A stretch of DNA of 64,000 nt from assembly GCA_010093605.1 (NCBI GenBank), contig MU004182.1, positions 2,465,195-2,529,194 of the forward strand. The letters run 5' to 3'. Within the stretch, counting starts at the first letter, position 1. Each line of letters opens with the position of its first letter. The position numbers and the translations under genes are program-made. The stretch comes from Lophium mytilinum. Taxonomy: Eukaryota; Ascomycota; Dothideomycetes; Mytilinidiales; Mytilinidiaceae. Below, piece by piece: positions 22,062-34,881 of the stretch. The notes under the pieces are model-generated. The model worked only from the letters and a program-made list of their open reading frames with translations, did not search any database and was not told the origin of the DNA.

Positions 22062-24272
22062 TCAATCTGAGTCTCCCTCAAATTCGGATACGTCTGGGTC
22101 TATAATGCCGTTAGATTGGACTGCATTCATAGCAAATGAAACAAGCATACCTCTCCAAGGAGTATACTCCAACCTTCCCCCAACCTTCACCATCAAGCTT
22201 TCTCGAACCAGACTGAGTTCGTCTTCGGATAGTAAAGCGCCCGGGTCAGCCATTCCAATTAGTAGGACTAGGCCCTGGTTACCCGGGCCCAATTTCGACA
22301 CAAACTCCAATAGGCCATCCAACGTAAATTTGCTCATGACCATGAAGGTCATACTCCTGAGGTTGCGGAGGCCAGCAGCCTTATCCAGCACAGCGTCTGT
22401 CACTTCTAAGCCGCTGATGTAGAACTCTTCGAGATTGTCCAGTTTGTCGATGATTTGGTTGAAATGCTCATCTTTGAGCCAATCTGACACGCCGCGTAGC
22501 TCTAACTCTCTCAATTCCGTCAAAGCCTTCAGCGAGTCAACGAGAACATCAACGTCATCTCTGAACATTTCATCGCTGTCGCCGCTCAACGTCAAGGCTC
22601 GTAAAGATTCGCGCTGGTGTACAAGCGCCTGGTGAAACATCTTGTTGCTGCTCACAACGTAGGTGTCAATATCGAGCTTCCGGAGGTGGATCTTCTCCTC
22701 CAAGAGAAGTGGAAATACGATGGCAGCTGCATCCACGAAATTGGTGAGGCTGAAGTTTTTCAGGTCCTTGCAGTTTCGGAGCCAATCAATGACTTCAAGG
22801 AAGACGTCATTTTGAGTCGCTTTGATATCTGTATGGCCGTCGTTATCCTCTAGCCTAAGGGTCTCAACCGCCGTACAGCCCTTCAGAAGCGAAAGGTGAG
22901 GAAGTGTATCAGTACGGAGACACAGTCTCAGCTCCTTCAAGGATTCGCCATGGGCATTTAAAGCTAGAAAGGCTTCTGGACCAATTCCAGTGTCGCTGAT
23001 GGTCTCGAGATATTTGAGGGATTGGGGGCGAAGCCCACCGATGAAGCTGGAGAGCTTGTGATCACGGTCATCAGATTGCCTAGCTACATGTTAGCATGCA
23101 GTACAGTGACAAGCTATCAGCTTGTGCGTGCTCGTTTGGCACTGCTAGCGATGCCTCCGTGGTGTTTCCAAAATATATGCGCAATACAAGTTTCGTGCAG
23201 CGCAAATCTAAGCTGCCTCTTCACGGAATACCAATGCAAGGAGCAGCTCAGCTAGCATATAGCTAGTCAGCTAAAAGGCTGCCCAATCCCCACTGCCGTC
23301 ATTGACACCGTTTTCGTAGTTTTGAAAGCTCACGGGGTACCATAAGCACTGGTAAACGGATGTGGCCAAACCTATGGTATGACGCAGTATAAAGCACGAC
23401 TGACGAGAAGAAAATGATGTCGTACCAATGGTAGATGCTGAGTGCGTCGAAGTGCGGGCAGTTGTCGCGGATAGAGGCATGCAGTAGCTTATCCTCCAGC
23501 GCCATGCCGTCCCATAATTCCAACGAGTGAAGTCGCGGAAGTCGCGGAACCCATCGGACGAGTGCATGTGACAGTACTATAAGATTGATTAGAGCATAAT
23601 CATGCTGAATTTAGATAAGCCTATAGCTCACGTCGACCACTTATTTGCTCGAGCATCGGCGTGTGCTCGGTAACGGCTGCGATAGCATTAGCAAATGGTT
23701 GTGGATTGTGGTAACTTCCTTCTACATGTGGGAGGTGGAGATTACCTTCTCCAACCGCGTCTATGATGGAATTGACATTCAGGACGGTTCGCTTGCTCTT
23801 GCGATAAGGTACCTCAATGGTATGATGGAATTTGGCGAGGTCTGCCCTGAAGAAGCTCCTAGAGGGATTAGTCAGTGCGAGCTCAAATTACCTACAATGG
23901 CGGCCGGACTTACTTCAAGATCTTGCCTTTGAACTTGTCATTCTCTAGGAGATATGCCAGATCACGCAGATCGAGTGTTGTAATGTATCTGCAGTAAGGG
24001 AAGAGAGTCGCATTCAACGCGGACGCAACAATAGACCTCCACAAGATAGACCATTTCTGAACCACCAGCTCATGAGTAGCTATAGATATAGCCTCGTCAT
24101 CCCCTCCACCTCGGACTGGAGACTTGTGATGGGAGCGGTAGAGCCATGTCAAAGCTGGGATCGCTAAGGCGCGGCTTGCTGTGGCGCAATTGAACAAGGT
24201 GTCGAAACTGCGTTGCAATGCCAATTCCTCGCATAACATATGCAAGATGTCATCTGGGAGTTGCGGAACCAT
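22062..24272 (-). CDS. F-box/leucine-rich-repeat-like protein
   Basis: Likely substrate adaptor of an SCF ubiquitin ligase. Five exons (24272-23914, 23858-23632, 23576-23426, 23079-22151, 22099-22062) give 567 aa. The N-terminus has a degenerate F-box (VPQLPDDILHMLCEELA). The middle and C-terminal parts show leucine-rich segments such as VPRLPRLHSLELWDGMAL, LKNFSLTNF, LRALTLSGDSDEMF, LRELELRGVSDWL and LEEFYISGLEVTD. Two introns are odd: one of 346 bp (23080-23425), long for this region but rejoining a Trp codon cleanly, and one of 51 bp (22100-22150) without an in-frame stop. The first ATG of the frame is at 24272. The target is unknown. Confidence 0.8.
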
Positions 24273-24516
24273 GGTTTTATGATGGATGTTATGGATGGGT
24301 GGATGGAAGGAGGGCTGCTGATAGCGCGTGGTGACGTCGACGTCAACGGGGAAAGGTTTGTTTGGCGAGAGCCAGAGCGCGTCGCGTTCGTTCTTCACGA
24401 AAACACCATCGCCTCAGGCATCACGGGAATCCGATAGGCGAGAGATAATGACAGGACGTAGTGGCCGACGGATTTGGAAGGCCACCTAAACGCCGCAGAA
24501 ATCTTCAGCGCCCATC
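24273..24516. promoter_or_regulatory. shared divergent promoter F-box gene / RAD9
   Basis: 244 bp separate two start codons facing apart, so both genes must draw on the same short region. No defined binding site was recognised. Confidence 0.45.
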
Positions 24517-26052
24517 ATGGAGACGCTTGACTTCACCCTGAAGCCGGAAGCGGCTGCAAAAATCCATGATATTCTCACATGTCTCGCTAAATTCAGCGAT
24601 ACCGTTGCGATTGAAGCTCGAAGGGAGAGGGTGAGCAATTTTCAATTCTAACTGGAAACAATTTCTTATCAGAGTCACAAGTTGTCTTTCACGGCCTTGA
24701 ACTCTTCCAAGTCTGCTTATGCGTCGTGTTCCCTGGAAGGGAAGACGTTCTTCTCAACTTACGAATGTCGCCCCAAGAATTCTGCAGCAGATGGGCGCTT
24801 CACATGCAGCATGTATAGCAAGGCAAGTTCTCCACCGAAAAGGATTGTGACGACTGTCTAACCCACTCCTATCCAGGCCCTGCTGTCTGTGTTCAAGCCG
24901 CGCCTTGATGACGCTCGAGGAAAAGACACTGCCATCGATCGTTGTGAGGTCAGTGTGCAAGACCGACCAGATAAGACTGAATGTCGCTTCGTGGTGAAGA
25001 TGGTGTGCAACCAAGGCGTCACCAAAACTTACAAACTGACGTATGAGTCCGTTGAAGTCTTGCACGCGCTCTTTGACAAAAATGCTGCCAAAAACCATTG
25101 GAGCATCTCGTCTGGTCTGCTGAAAGAGTATATCGAGTACTTTGGTCGCAAGACGGAACAGCTCGACATCTATGCTGAGGAAGATCGGGTGGTCTTTACG
25201 AGTTTCACCGAGAAGATCACCAATGGCAAAGGTATGTTTCATGGCGCATACTCCCGACTGCACTAACATCTGATAGAGATATTGAAACAGCCTTTGCAGA
25301 CTGCCGTGGCTGTCAACGTTGCCGACTTCGAGAAGTTCTCTGCGCAGGAGAGGATGCATACTATAATCAGCGTTAAAGACTTCAGAGCCATAGTCCTCCA
25401 CGCAGAAACTCTCAAAACCAGCCTGAATGCCTATTACTCTCACCCTACGCGACCTCTACAGCTCAACTACACGTCGGATGGCATGTACTGCGAGTTTACA
25501 CTCATGACCGCGGGAGATTACGTTGATACACCTCCCCCATCCGCAGCTCCCGTAGGACCATCGAGGACGACATCTAGGGCCCCATCAACTGCCACAGAGC
25601 GGTCGGAGAGCCGAAGCTTCAGACAGGATATGCCCCCTCCCCCTGCGCCTACAACACGCACATCAGCACGCCGCCTCGGCAATTCCGGAGCTGCGAGGAA
25701 AGCACCATCACCAATACCCAGTGAGGCTGACTCCGAAAGCCTCTTTGTCGGACAAGACGAAGATGCGCAGTGGGATCCAGCAGAATCTAGAAATGACGAA
25801 GAAACCCTAGGATGGGACGCTAGTGCTGAAAACGTACGCTCGAAGTTCTTCTACTCTTATCGGATACTAAATCCCTGTGTAGGACGTAGCAATTTACCCA
25901 ACTTTCCGAGATAGTGGAAGTTTGGCACGCACTCAATCGGAAGAGAGTGCAGATGGAGTTGCGCCAACGCAGCGTATCTCACAGGTAGGCTGAACATACT
26001 CACTAGCGAACAATCAAGTATTAACATTCTCTAGATTAAGGGACTGTGGTGA
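24517..26052 (+). CDS. RAD9: DNA damage checkpoint clamp protein Rad9
   Basis: Subunit of the 9-1-1 (Rad9-Rad1-Hus1) sliding clamp that activates the ATR-type kinase at damaged DNA. Six exons (24517-24630, 24673-24822, 24877-25231, 25277-25833, 25883-25984, 26035-26052) give 431 aa. The PCNA-like part covers about residues 1-270 (METLDFTLKPEAAAKIHDIL, LSFTALNSSKSAYASCSL, then YTSDGMYCEFTLMTAGDY at its end). The Ser/Pro-rich tail (SRAPSTATERSESRSF) would carry phosphorylation sites. The last exon encodes only IKGLW, completing the conserved fungal end PTQRISQIKGLW. Intron 2 (24823-24876) uses a GC donor in a perfect AAG/GCAAGT context. Confidence 0.93.
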
Positions 26053-27370
26053 TGTAGTGCGACTAAGATACTCATGAGAGACGAGATATTACTCATACCC
26101 TAGCTCTAAAGAGGCGTTGCGTCGAGCGGTCGAAAGCTATAGTTATGAACTGATTTCTACTGATGTGTCTCACTGATGGCTGGATTGGAACGACACGTTA
26201 TCGAGGACATACGCATGCATGCTGGCCTAAGGCGGGTGCTTTGCCTGCGAGGCATGTACAGAGTGGCACCATAAGAAGACGTCGGACAGACAGATCATGA
26301 GAGACTTAACAAGGGTGTTCTACGATCCTCCAAAGCGGCAAAGAAAACTCTGATAGCAGTTCTAGTCCCACGGGAGGACATGCATTAGGTGTCATTGCAC
26401 TCAAATATACCTCTGCTTCATAAAGCCTCCTTTGACAATTGCATTCACACATATATCGTGGATGCGTGAAGGAACTAGAGCACGGATGCTCCCGAGACGC
26501 GAGCTCTTGTGCAGCGCAGTACTATGGTATCCGGCGTATCTTTTGTATGTGGAGACTGTGGCGTTTTCATCTCGGTAAGCGCACGGCTGCGCGGTAAGGT
26601 AAATGCTGAAGAGTCGATTGGTGAGAACCCTTGTATTGGTCTGTGTTTTAATCCCCTGCTGCTGACGTTGCCTTAGTCCCCACATACAAAAGATACGCCG
26701 GATACCATAGTATTTATGAGCTTATATTCTACCGAAATGTGCCTGAGCATCCCAACTAGGTTCCCCAATCCCAACGGCCATGGTTGTGATCCTTCAAAAG
26801 AAAAATTTCCTGGTTACCCCACGCCGTCTGTACGTAAAGCGACCAGATTTGCAATTCGCCAAGACGGCACTCTTGAGCAGCGCGGATAAGGCTGCGCGCA
26901 ATAGCGGCACGGCGGACTGTGACGGCTGCCACAGGCGAACCTACCAGCGATCTTCACGACCCTCCCTGACCCTCCTCTGCACCGCGTCTCTGGGATCGCC
27001 CTGCCCCTTCGGACTGCTTGCTGACTTCCCCGTTGCATGCGGTGCTGACCAGGGCTCCGCTCCAGCTCTTCATGGCGTTCCATGGCGCCCGCTATGACGC
27101 GCTGTACAGAGTCCGCAAACGGGTGTGATCGCGGGTTGCACGACACACTCCCCATCAATTGTCCCGTATCTGCAAGACGCAACCAACTGGTGCTATCGCG
27201 TCACCTATCTCTAAGCTTAACTAGGCAACTCCAACTCCATTGTTCTCCGTACAAAAGCCTTGTTGCTCGCGTACTTCTACAAGCCTTAATGCAACGTCCA
27301 ACTACTAGCCATCTTCACATACCAGCACGCTCATCAAACTCGGACCACGTCTCGCCAGACACCAGCCAGC
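26053..27370. other. intergenic with a MITE-like insertion
   Basis: 1.3 kb between RAD9 and an MFS gene. Apart from the inverted-repeat element at 26520-26712 no gene or RNA is supported. Confidence 0.5.
26520..26712. mobile_element. MITE-like element, 193 bp, with near-perfect terminal inverted repeats
   Basis: Bases 26520-26552 are an exact reverse complement of 26680-26712 (33 of 33). With one mismatch the pairing runs to 26557/26675 (37 of 38). The outer arm begins TACTATGGTATCCGGCGTAT. TA stands at each end, as in the target duplication of Tc1/mariner-type elements, though TA is its own complement and so is weak evidence. The ~117-bp centre has no open frame for a transposase. Two arms this alike imply recent insertion or gene conversion. 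No other copy was seen in this window. Confidence 0.75.
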
Positions 27371-28984
27371 ATGGCGGATCTTAAGAACGACGATGGAGCC
27401 AAGCCGGGAGAGTACACCCATTCGAACGTGGAGCTTGAAGCCGCGCCGACTGCAGTGCTCGAGGAGGGCAGCCTGGACCCCGTCTATGAAGCAAAAGCTC
27501 GCGTCTTGAACAAGGCGATTCAGGACATAGGAATGGGCCGCTACCAATGGCAACTCTTCATAGTCATTGGATTTGGCTGGGCGCAGGACAACCTCTGGCC
27601 CATTGTAAGTAGATAAGATGGATATCACAGATCTCCAAGTTCCTTTTCTCACCTTCTACAGGTCACTTCGCTTATCTTTACTCCCGTCAAAAACGAGTTC
27701 CACCCGACCCGGGCTCCGTTCTTGACCCTTTCCCAGAACATTGGACTTCTGGTCGGCGCCGTCTTCTGGGGATTCGGATGCGACATCTTCGGCCGTCGAT
27801 GGGCTTTCAACCTTACCATTGGTATCACCGCCGTCTTTGGCATGATCGCCGCCGGGTCCCCCAATTTCGCGGCGATCGGAGTCTTTGCAGCACTTTGGTC
27901 CGTTGGCGTGGGAGGAAATCTGCCCGTTGATTCTGCCATATTTCTTGAATTTCTTCCTGGGAGCCACCAATTTCTCCTGACTATCCTCTCTATCGATTGG
28001 GCCTTTGCGCAGGTAGTCGCTACATTAATAGCCTGGCCGCTCTTGGGAAATCTGACCTGCCAAGAAACTCAGACTACTTGCACCAAGTCTGAGAATATGG
28101 GCTGGAGGTATTTCATGATCTGTATGGGCGGTATTGCTCTCATCATGTTCCTCGTCCGTTTTGTCGCCTTCACCGTCTTCGAATCCCCAAAGTTCCTTAT
28201 GGGCAAAGGAAAGGATGCAGAAGCCGTACGGGTCGTGCATGAGGTCGCTCGAAGGAACGGCAAAACATCGTCACTTACTTTGGAAGATTTGGAAGTCTTC
28301 AACCCGGAAGGAGGACCTCAAGGTACCGAGGCCGCCGCCGCCATCAAACGGAATCTTGAGAAGCTCAATTTCACCCACGTCAAGGCTCTATTTGCGACCA
28401 AGAAGCTAGCTGTGTCCACATCGCTTATCACGACTGTATGGGCGTTCATTGGCCTCGGTTTCCCCCTCTACAATGCATTTCTGCCCTACATCCAAGCCAC
28501 TCGCGGTGCCGAGCTCGGTGACGGCTCAACCTATATCACGTACAGGAACTCGCTCATCATCGCCGTGCTTGGTGTTCCCGGCTGCATCCTCGGTGGTTGG
28601 CTAGTTGAACTGCCAAATTTTGGAAGGAAAGGTGCTTTGTCGCTTTCCACAGTCTTGACCGGCGTCTTCCTGTTTGCCTCAACGACAGCTCTGAGCTCGA
28701 ATGCTCTGCTCGGATGGAACTGCGCCTACAGCTTTGTCAGCAACATCATGTACGCGGTTCTCTACGCATACACCCCGGAGATCTTCCCCACCAAAGACCG
28801 CGGAACTGGCAACGCCATCACGGCATCTGCGAATCGGATTTTCGGCATCATGGCGCCCATTATTGCAATGTTTGCAAATCTGGAGACGTCTGCGCCTGTC
28901 TATGTTAGCGGGGCTCTTTTCATTGCCGCGGGCTTGCTCGTTCTGGCGATGCCGTTCGAGTCAAGAGGAAAGGCGAGCTTGTGA
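27371..28984 (+). CDS. MFS transporter, SVOP/sugar-porter-like
   Basis: Twelve-helix permease of the major facilitator superfamily, in the SV2/SVOP-like branch near the sugar porters. Two exons (27371-27604, 27662-28984) give 518 aa. The cytosolic N-terminus (~75 residues) leads into GMGRYQWQLFIVIGFGWAQD. The loop 2-3 signature is GCDIFGRRWAF. The stretch VGVGGNLPVDSAIFLEFLP is typical of SVOP-like fungal proteins, and ILGGWLVELPNFGRKGA and YTPEIFPTKDRGTGNAI are the matching second-half landmarks. It probably moves a small organic solute by proton symport; the substrate is unknown. No catabolic gene lies next to it. Confidence 0.88.
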
Positions 28985-30502
28985 GGAATTTGGGCGAAGG
29001 ACTTATACCCCTGGATGATGGCGTACACATGGCTACGATTGATTCTTCTTGGCTTGAGGGAAGGCACTATAACCCTCGTCGTTTTCTTGCGGGGAACGGA
29101 ATAACGGCTTCAGCACACTGAAATAGAACTTGACATCTGTTATGAGCTGTGTTCTCGTCATTGAGAATAGGACAGGCTTTCAAAGATCAACGCATTCCTG
29201 GTGATGTATGAACCCTGGACTTCTCACGTTCAGGAGTACATCTAACCATCTAAAACCTAGAAGTCTCACTAACAGCCTTCCCACTACCGCTTCCGCAGCC
29301 CAAGCTCTCTCAAATGCTTCCACCACTCGTAATACCCACGTGACTCCTGCCCCATCCTCTCCCCTGCCCCATCGAGATCACGTACCCGGGACCCGGAACT
29401 CCTAGTCGTAAGCCCACCATGCTCCCTCTAGACCCTCCAATCCCACCTCGGCACCTCGCTCGTCCCCATAACTATCATAGGTCGAAGCTAGTGTCGAATA
29501 TGCAGGCACGTAGAGGGCTTCCAGGTATGGAGGGTGCAACACCACCTATCCTGTTACGTATGATTCACTGACGAATACCGTCCTTTTGAGGTGGAAGAAG
29601 GGAAGTAGTCAGGAGGACTTACAATGCGTTGTGCCGACTACGATAGAGGAGTTACCGAGAGGGCTCTGAGGAGTGAGCGCTCTTCGGTCTCGAGCACGAG
29701 GAGCAGTATCTTCAGGGGAGGGTGTATTCGCCAGGAGATAGTGCACACGCCAGCATTCTTAGAGGTGCGGAGGCTTGTAAGGCTCTGGCGGATGTGGACG
29801 TTTTGAGTAATTTGCTTAGATGTCTAAAGAGGGTGGATATGGGGAACAGACATCGTGACCTTGAATGCACCTCATAGATAGCGCAGTTAGGAAGTGATGA
29901 GGAGGAGTAAAGTAAGCACATGTACATGAAGGGTATGCGTAGTCTTGATGGATAATGTGATGAATGACTTGGAACTGTTAAGAGCCGATGCGGATGCGAA
30001 ATTCTAGTGAAATGAGCGCGAAGATTTAGAGGGTGAATTACGGCAAGCCCTCGGGGTTATGTGAAGAAAAGCCTCCAGTTCTCAAGAATAGCGTCTTTCT
30101 GATATCTAGTCTCAATTAGTACGTACTGACAAACATCATCACAAAACCGTTCAATGGTACCGGAATGTTGTAATCGTCTATTTGCAGGACAGCCAAGATT
30201 CCCCAATAACGGATAATATCATCCACCACGGCCGTAAGAGCATAATCCTCCACTCCCCCAAGAGGATTTTTACACTTGGTTCCGATCATAGCTCAAACTC
30301 CGTCATGCCGCATGACCGCAAGCTCTGAGACCATGCCGCCTCAATCCGAATAATTCCATGCCCTTCGTAGACCTGCAGACAGGCCGTGACCCAAAGCCAA
30401 AGCCCAGTTCAACGCCAGATTTTAACCAAATCATCTCTCTAATGCTAGCAGAGAAATCAAGAAGCTATCAGTAAGCTAGGGGGCAGCCAAGGCGAGCAGA
30501 GC
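28985..30502. other. intergenic between convergent MFS and PRMT1 genes
   Basis: 1.5 kb. Short open frames such as 29208-29405 and 29624-29806 (plus) have no recognisable content. I see no repeat or RNA gene. Confidence 0.5.
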
Positions 30503-31870
<1,368 letters not shown>

Positions 31871-32798
31871 TTGGAGAGGCAGAATACAGGATTCTGGGGT
31901 GTGTGGAGGGAGAGGTGGTGTTGGTGTTGAAGCACGCTGGAGGAATCCTGAAGTAGAAAAAAACCCACGTCTCGGAAAAGCGCCCGCTAGCCAATCGGCG
32001 GGGGTCCCTGGGGTCTAGGTTACGAATTGAAAGCGGTGACGGATGAAGGGTCCAGCGGACAAAATTACTGATAAAATGGCCAAGACGATCTACGGCAAGC
32101 AGCGGGAGAAGACTATTTCTTTATCTATATATTCAGCGTCTGGTGCACCTTCAACAGTTGCCAAGTGTCCCGCCTCGATAAGTGCCCCTCTGTTGCTGGA
32201 AGTCAGCCCCACCAACGATAACACAACTTTGCGAATTATATTCCTGAGATTTTCATAATTTATATGACGGCATAGAGTGGCGAAGCTGCGTCCTGGCTAT
32301 GTATTGAGAGGACTCTTTCTACCTAGGAAAGGAAATACACGCTAGAATGATGAATTTTCTCAACCAAAGTATTCAATCACATCCATAAGAGAAACCCGAT
32401 AGCTAGACATTCAAGCTGCATAATGCCACATGCTGGAAATAAATACTGCTGCCAATATAGTTGGACGGGCCTCGTTGTCCGGAGGCCTTCCGGTCAAGAG
32501 GTAGCTTGGATTCCACTTCATCAAACTTAACATTACACCTGGCTTTTGGGAGAGCCTTGGATGCAGCCTGGCAGTGCGAACGAGTGTGTATGGACTTATG
32601 GTCAGTCACTATGAGAGTAAATAAGAGAGCGATGCGGCCAAGAAAGACCAAGGTACAAGCAGGAGTAGAGTGCTTTTATCAAACAGAAGAGGGTATCTTC
32701 GCAGAAAAAGGGTACCCTCCATGATCCAGATCGTGTTCACGTTAATGTTAGATTCTGCCGTAAGCGTCGTACACCGTCATTATCATCATCGTAAGTCG
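31871..32798. other. intergenic, PRMT1 promoter
   Basis: 0.93 kb between PRMT1 and the unknown-function gene on the same strand. Nothing but short open frames was seen. Confidence 0.5.
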
Positions 32799-34881
32799 TC
32801 ATCGCGTCTTGATCGAAGGGAACATGGCAACAAAATCCCGAGCGTCTGTCCAGTCAGTAAGGCTTAGTTTTGCAGATAGGGGTGCGAGCGAACATACCTT
32901 CAGAGTTGGTAAAGGTCAACTCAAACCTCCCCGAAGCTCCTCTTGGGGGGGTGTAACCGTCGCAAAACACATACGGATGAAGCTCTCGCATTTGCACAGT
33001 ACTCGAGCCCACACGTCGCATCCAGGACTTCGAACCAATATATTGAGTGACGAACGCGGTCCAGATCGGAATTGTCTTCATCGCTCCACGTCGAGCAGTC
33101 GTCTCGAACCTGACGCAGCCAGAATCTCGGTCTCGGAGGACGCGGAACGCGTGAAGGTAGTTGTCGTCCTGGATTTCGCTATATACTGTCAGTATCTGGT
33201 CAACTCCCGTGGCGTGAATGACTTACCCGCTGAACTCTATCTTCTCGCCAGGCTGGAAGAAATCTTCAAGTCCCTGCGGTGTCTGAACGAGATCTTGGCG
33301 TTTCATTGCGATGGCTGTACAGTAGAATAACACCATTCCTAGGAATAAGTTAGATTTGCATAGATAGTACCTCCAATGTTACTCACTCTCGTAAAGGGTA
33401 AATCTGAGATTGGCCCAGAGGTCGAGTTTGCCATCAGCGCGGTTCACGCGACAAAGTTGTAAACAAGACTCGGTACGCAAAAGCTTCAAAGCGGTCAAAG
33501 GAATGCAGTACATGAGTTTCTTGTGCGCTTGATCCAATGTCAGAAACAGAATCCTAGCACGTTGATCCGATGCTCTCCAGTACAATCTGACCCAGACATC
33601 TGTCGCCTCGAACGGACTGTTTTCCATTAGCAACACGAACGGAAAAGGCCAATGCAAACTTACAGTTCAAGGACTTTGATAAAGCCGTCCTCCTGGAGTC
33701 TGGGAATCGCACCAGATTCATCTCTCCCAAGGCATTTGGTCCTGGCCGCGTTAGCTCCATTCTGTCGCATTGAATGTGTTAGCTTACGACTGCCCAAGGA
33801 TTCGGAATGGTGTGGACGAGTGTTGACCATCAAATATCTTGCTGGCCCAGTGTGCCGAGCCACTGCTCGAATCAGTAGAGTACGTCATTGAAGAGGCGTT
33901 CGAGTACGTTGGAGACTGCGGCAACTCCGGTACAGGCGGAGGTATATATGGCATCCTCTCGCCATATATTGGAGAATGGGGCATCCGCTCGCCGTAAATT
34001 GGGGAGTGGGGCATCCGTTCGCCGTATATTGGGGACTGGGGATGTGGCGGAGGAGGAGCGTGTGCTGGATATGTTGAGAATCTACCCATCTGAGGTCTAG
34101 TAGTTGACGGTGTGTGAGGCCTGGAAGTTGACGGCGTTCGAGGCCTGGAAGTTGACGGCATTCGAGGCATATGGACGCGAGGGTCTATAACTATCAGTTC
34201 TCGGAATGAATAGAATCCACAAGTACTTCTTAGTCTCCACAATTGTGAGGTTGAGGCAGATAGACGTAGATTGGTACTTACTACGAGGATTGACGGAAAG
34301 CCTGTCAAAGTACGAGTCTACTGGCTCTTGCCTCACCACAAGGCGACTCAACCGAGCGTGAATATGCTCAATATCTGGATCTATCGGGTCCCTTTTGCTG
34401 GTCAGCACTCCTATAGTCCATTGAATGGGCGGGGTCGAGCTAACCCTCTCAATATATCAAATAGACCCTGTAGGAAGACGCGGTACATTTCAAGGCGTGC
34501 AGGGAGGGCTATGCCTTGCTCCTTGAGATCTACATTGAGGTCTTCCCAAATCATGGCATACTGGGGAGTACCAGGAAAGGCTCCAGGATGCTGGCGGGTG
34601 TCGCGCTTTGACTTCCCGAACATGTTACGAATCTCATCGAGCGTGAATCCGAGACTTGGAATGGCCAGATCGAGCTCGGCAACGATGCTGCCCACATACT
34701 TCCCATAACGAGATAGATCCAGGCTTTCGTCTAGGTGACGGAGGGCTGCGCTTATGGCAAAGAGCTCGGCAATGTCTCCGGTGATGTCCTTGCCATATTG
34801 TGGAATCTCGTCTAGGAAGACTTGAAGGCCGGCCGCAACGTCCTCGGCGTCTTTGGCGTACTCGAGCAGCCTCCAGTCCAT
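32799..34881 (-). CDS. conserved fungal protein of unknown function with Pro-rich repeats
   Basis: I recognise the overall shape as a filamentous-fungal conserved protein but no assigned function. Eight exons (34881-34445, 34397-34282, about 34190-33788, 33741-33664, 33616-33387, 33338-33227, 33178-32898, 32845-32799) give 567 aa. The N-terminal ~180 residues are helical (DWRLLEYAKDAEDVAAGLQV). A Pro/Ser-rich hinge follows with three copies of the decapeptide SPIYGERMPH/Y and near-repeats of TPSTSRPR. The C-terminal half is a compact domain (DVWVRLYWRASDQRARILFL, YCIPLTALKLLRTESCLQLC, EIQDDNYLHAFRVLRD) that could be PH-like. Two acceptors at 34185 and 34191 both keep the frame, so exon 3 may vary by two residues. 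Confidence 0.8.
33945..34045. repeat. 30-bp minisatellite coding for SPIYGERMPH repeats
   Basis: Three tandem 30-bp units inside the unknown-function gene. Each encodes the same ten residues with few silent changes (plus strand GGGGCATCCGCTCGCCGTAA type). The unit is a multiple of three, so copy-number change keeps the frame. A second, shorter repeat run (27-bp-like units coding PSTSRPRT) lies at about 34100-34165. Confidence 0.75.

Noticed and set aside
26401-26685. 94-residue minus-strand frame over the inverted-repeat element
   Set aside because: Runs across one arm of the element and has no transposase or other known motif.
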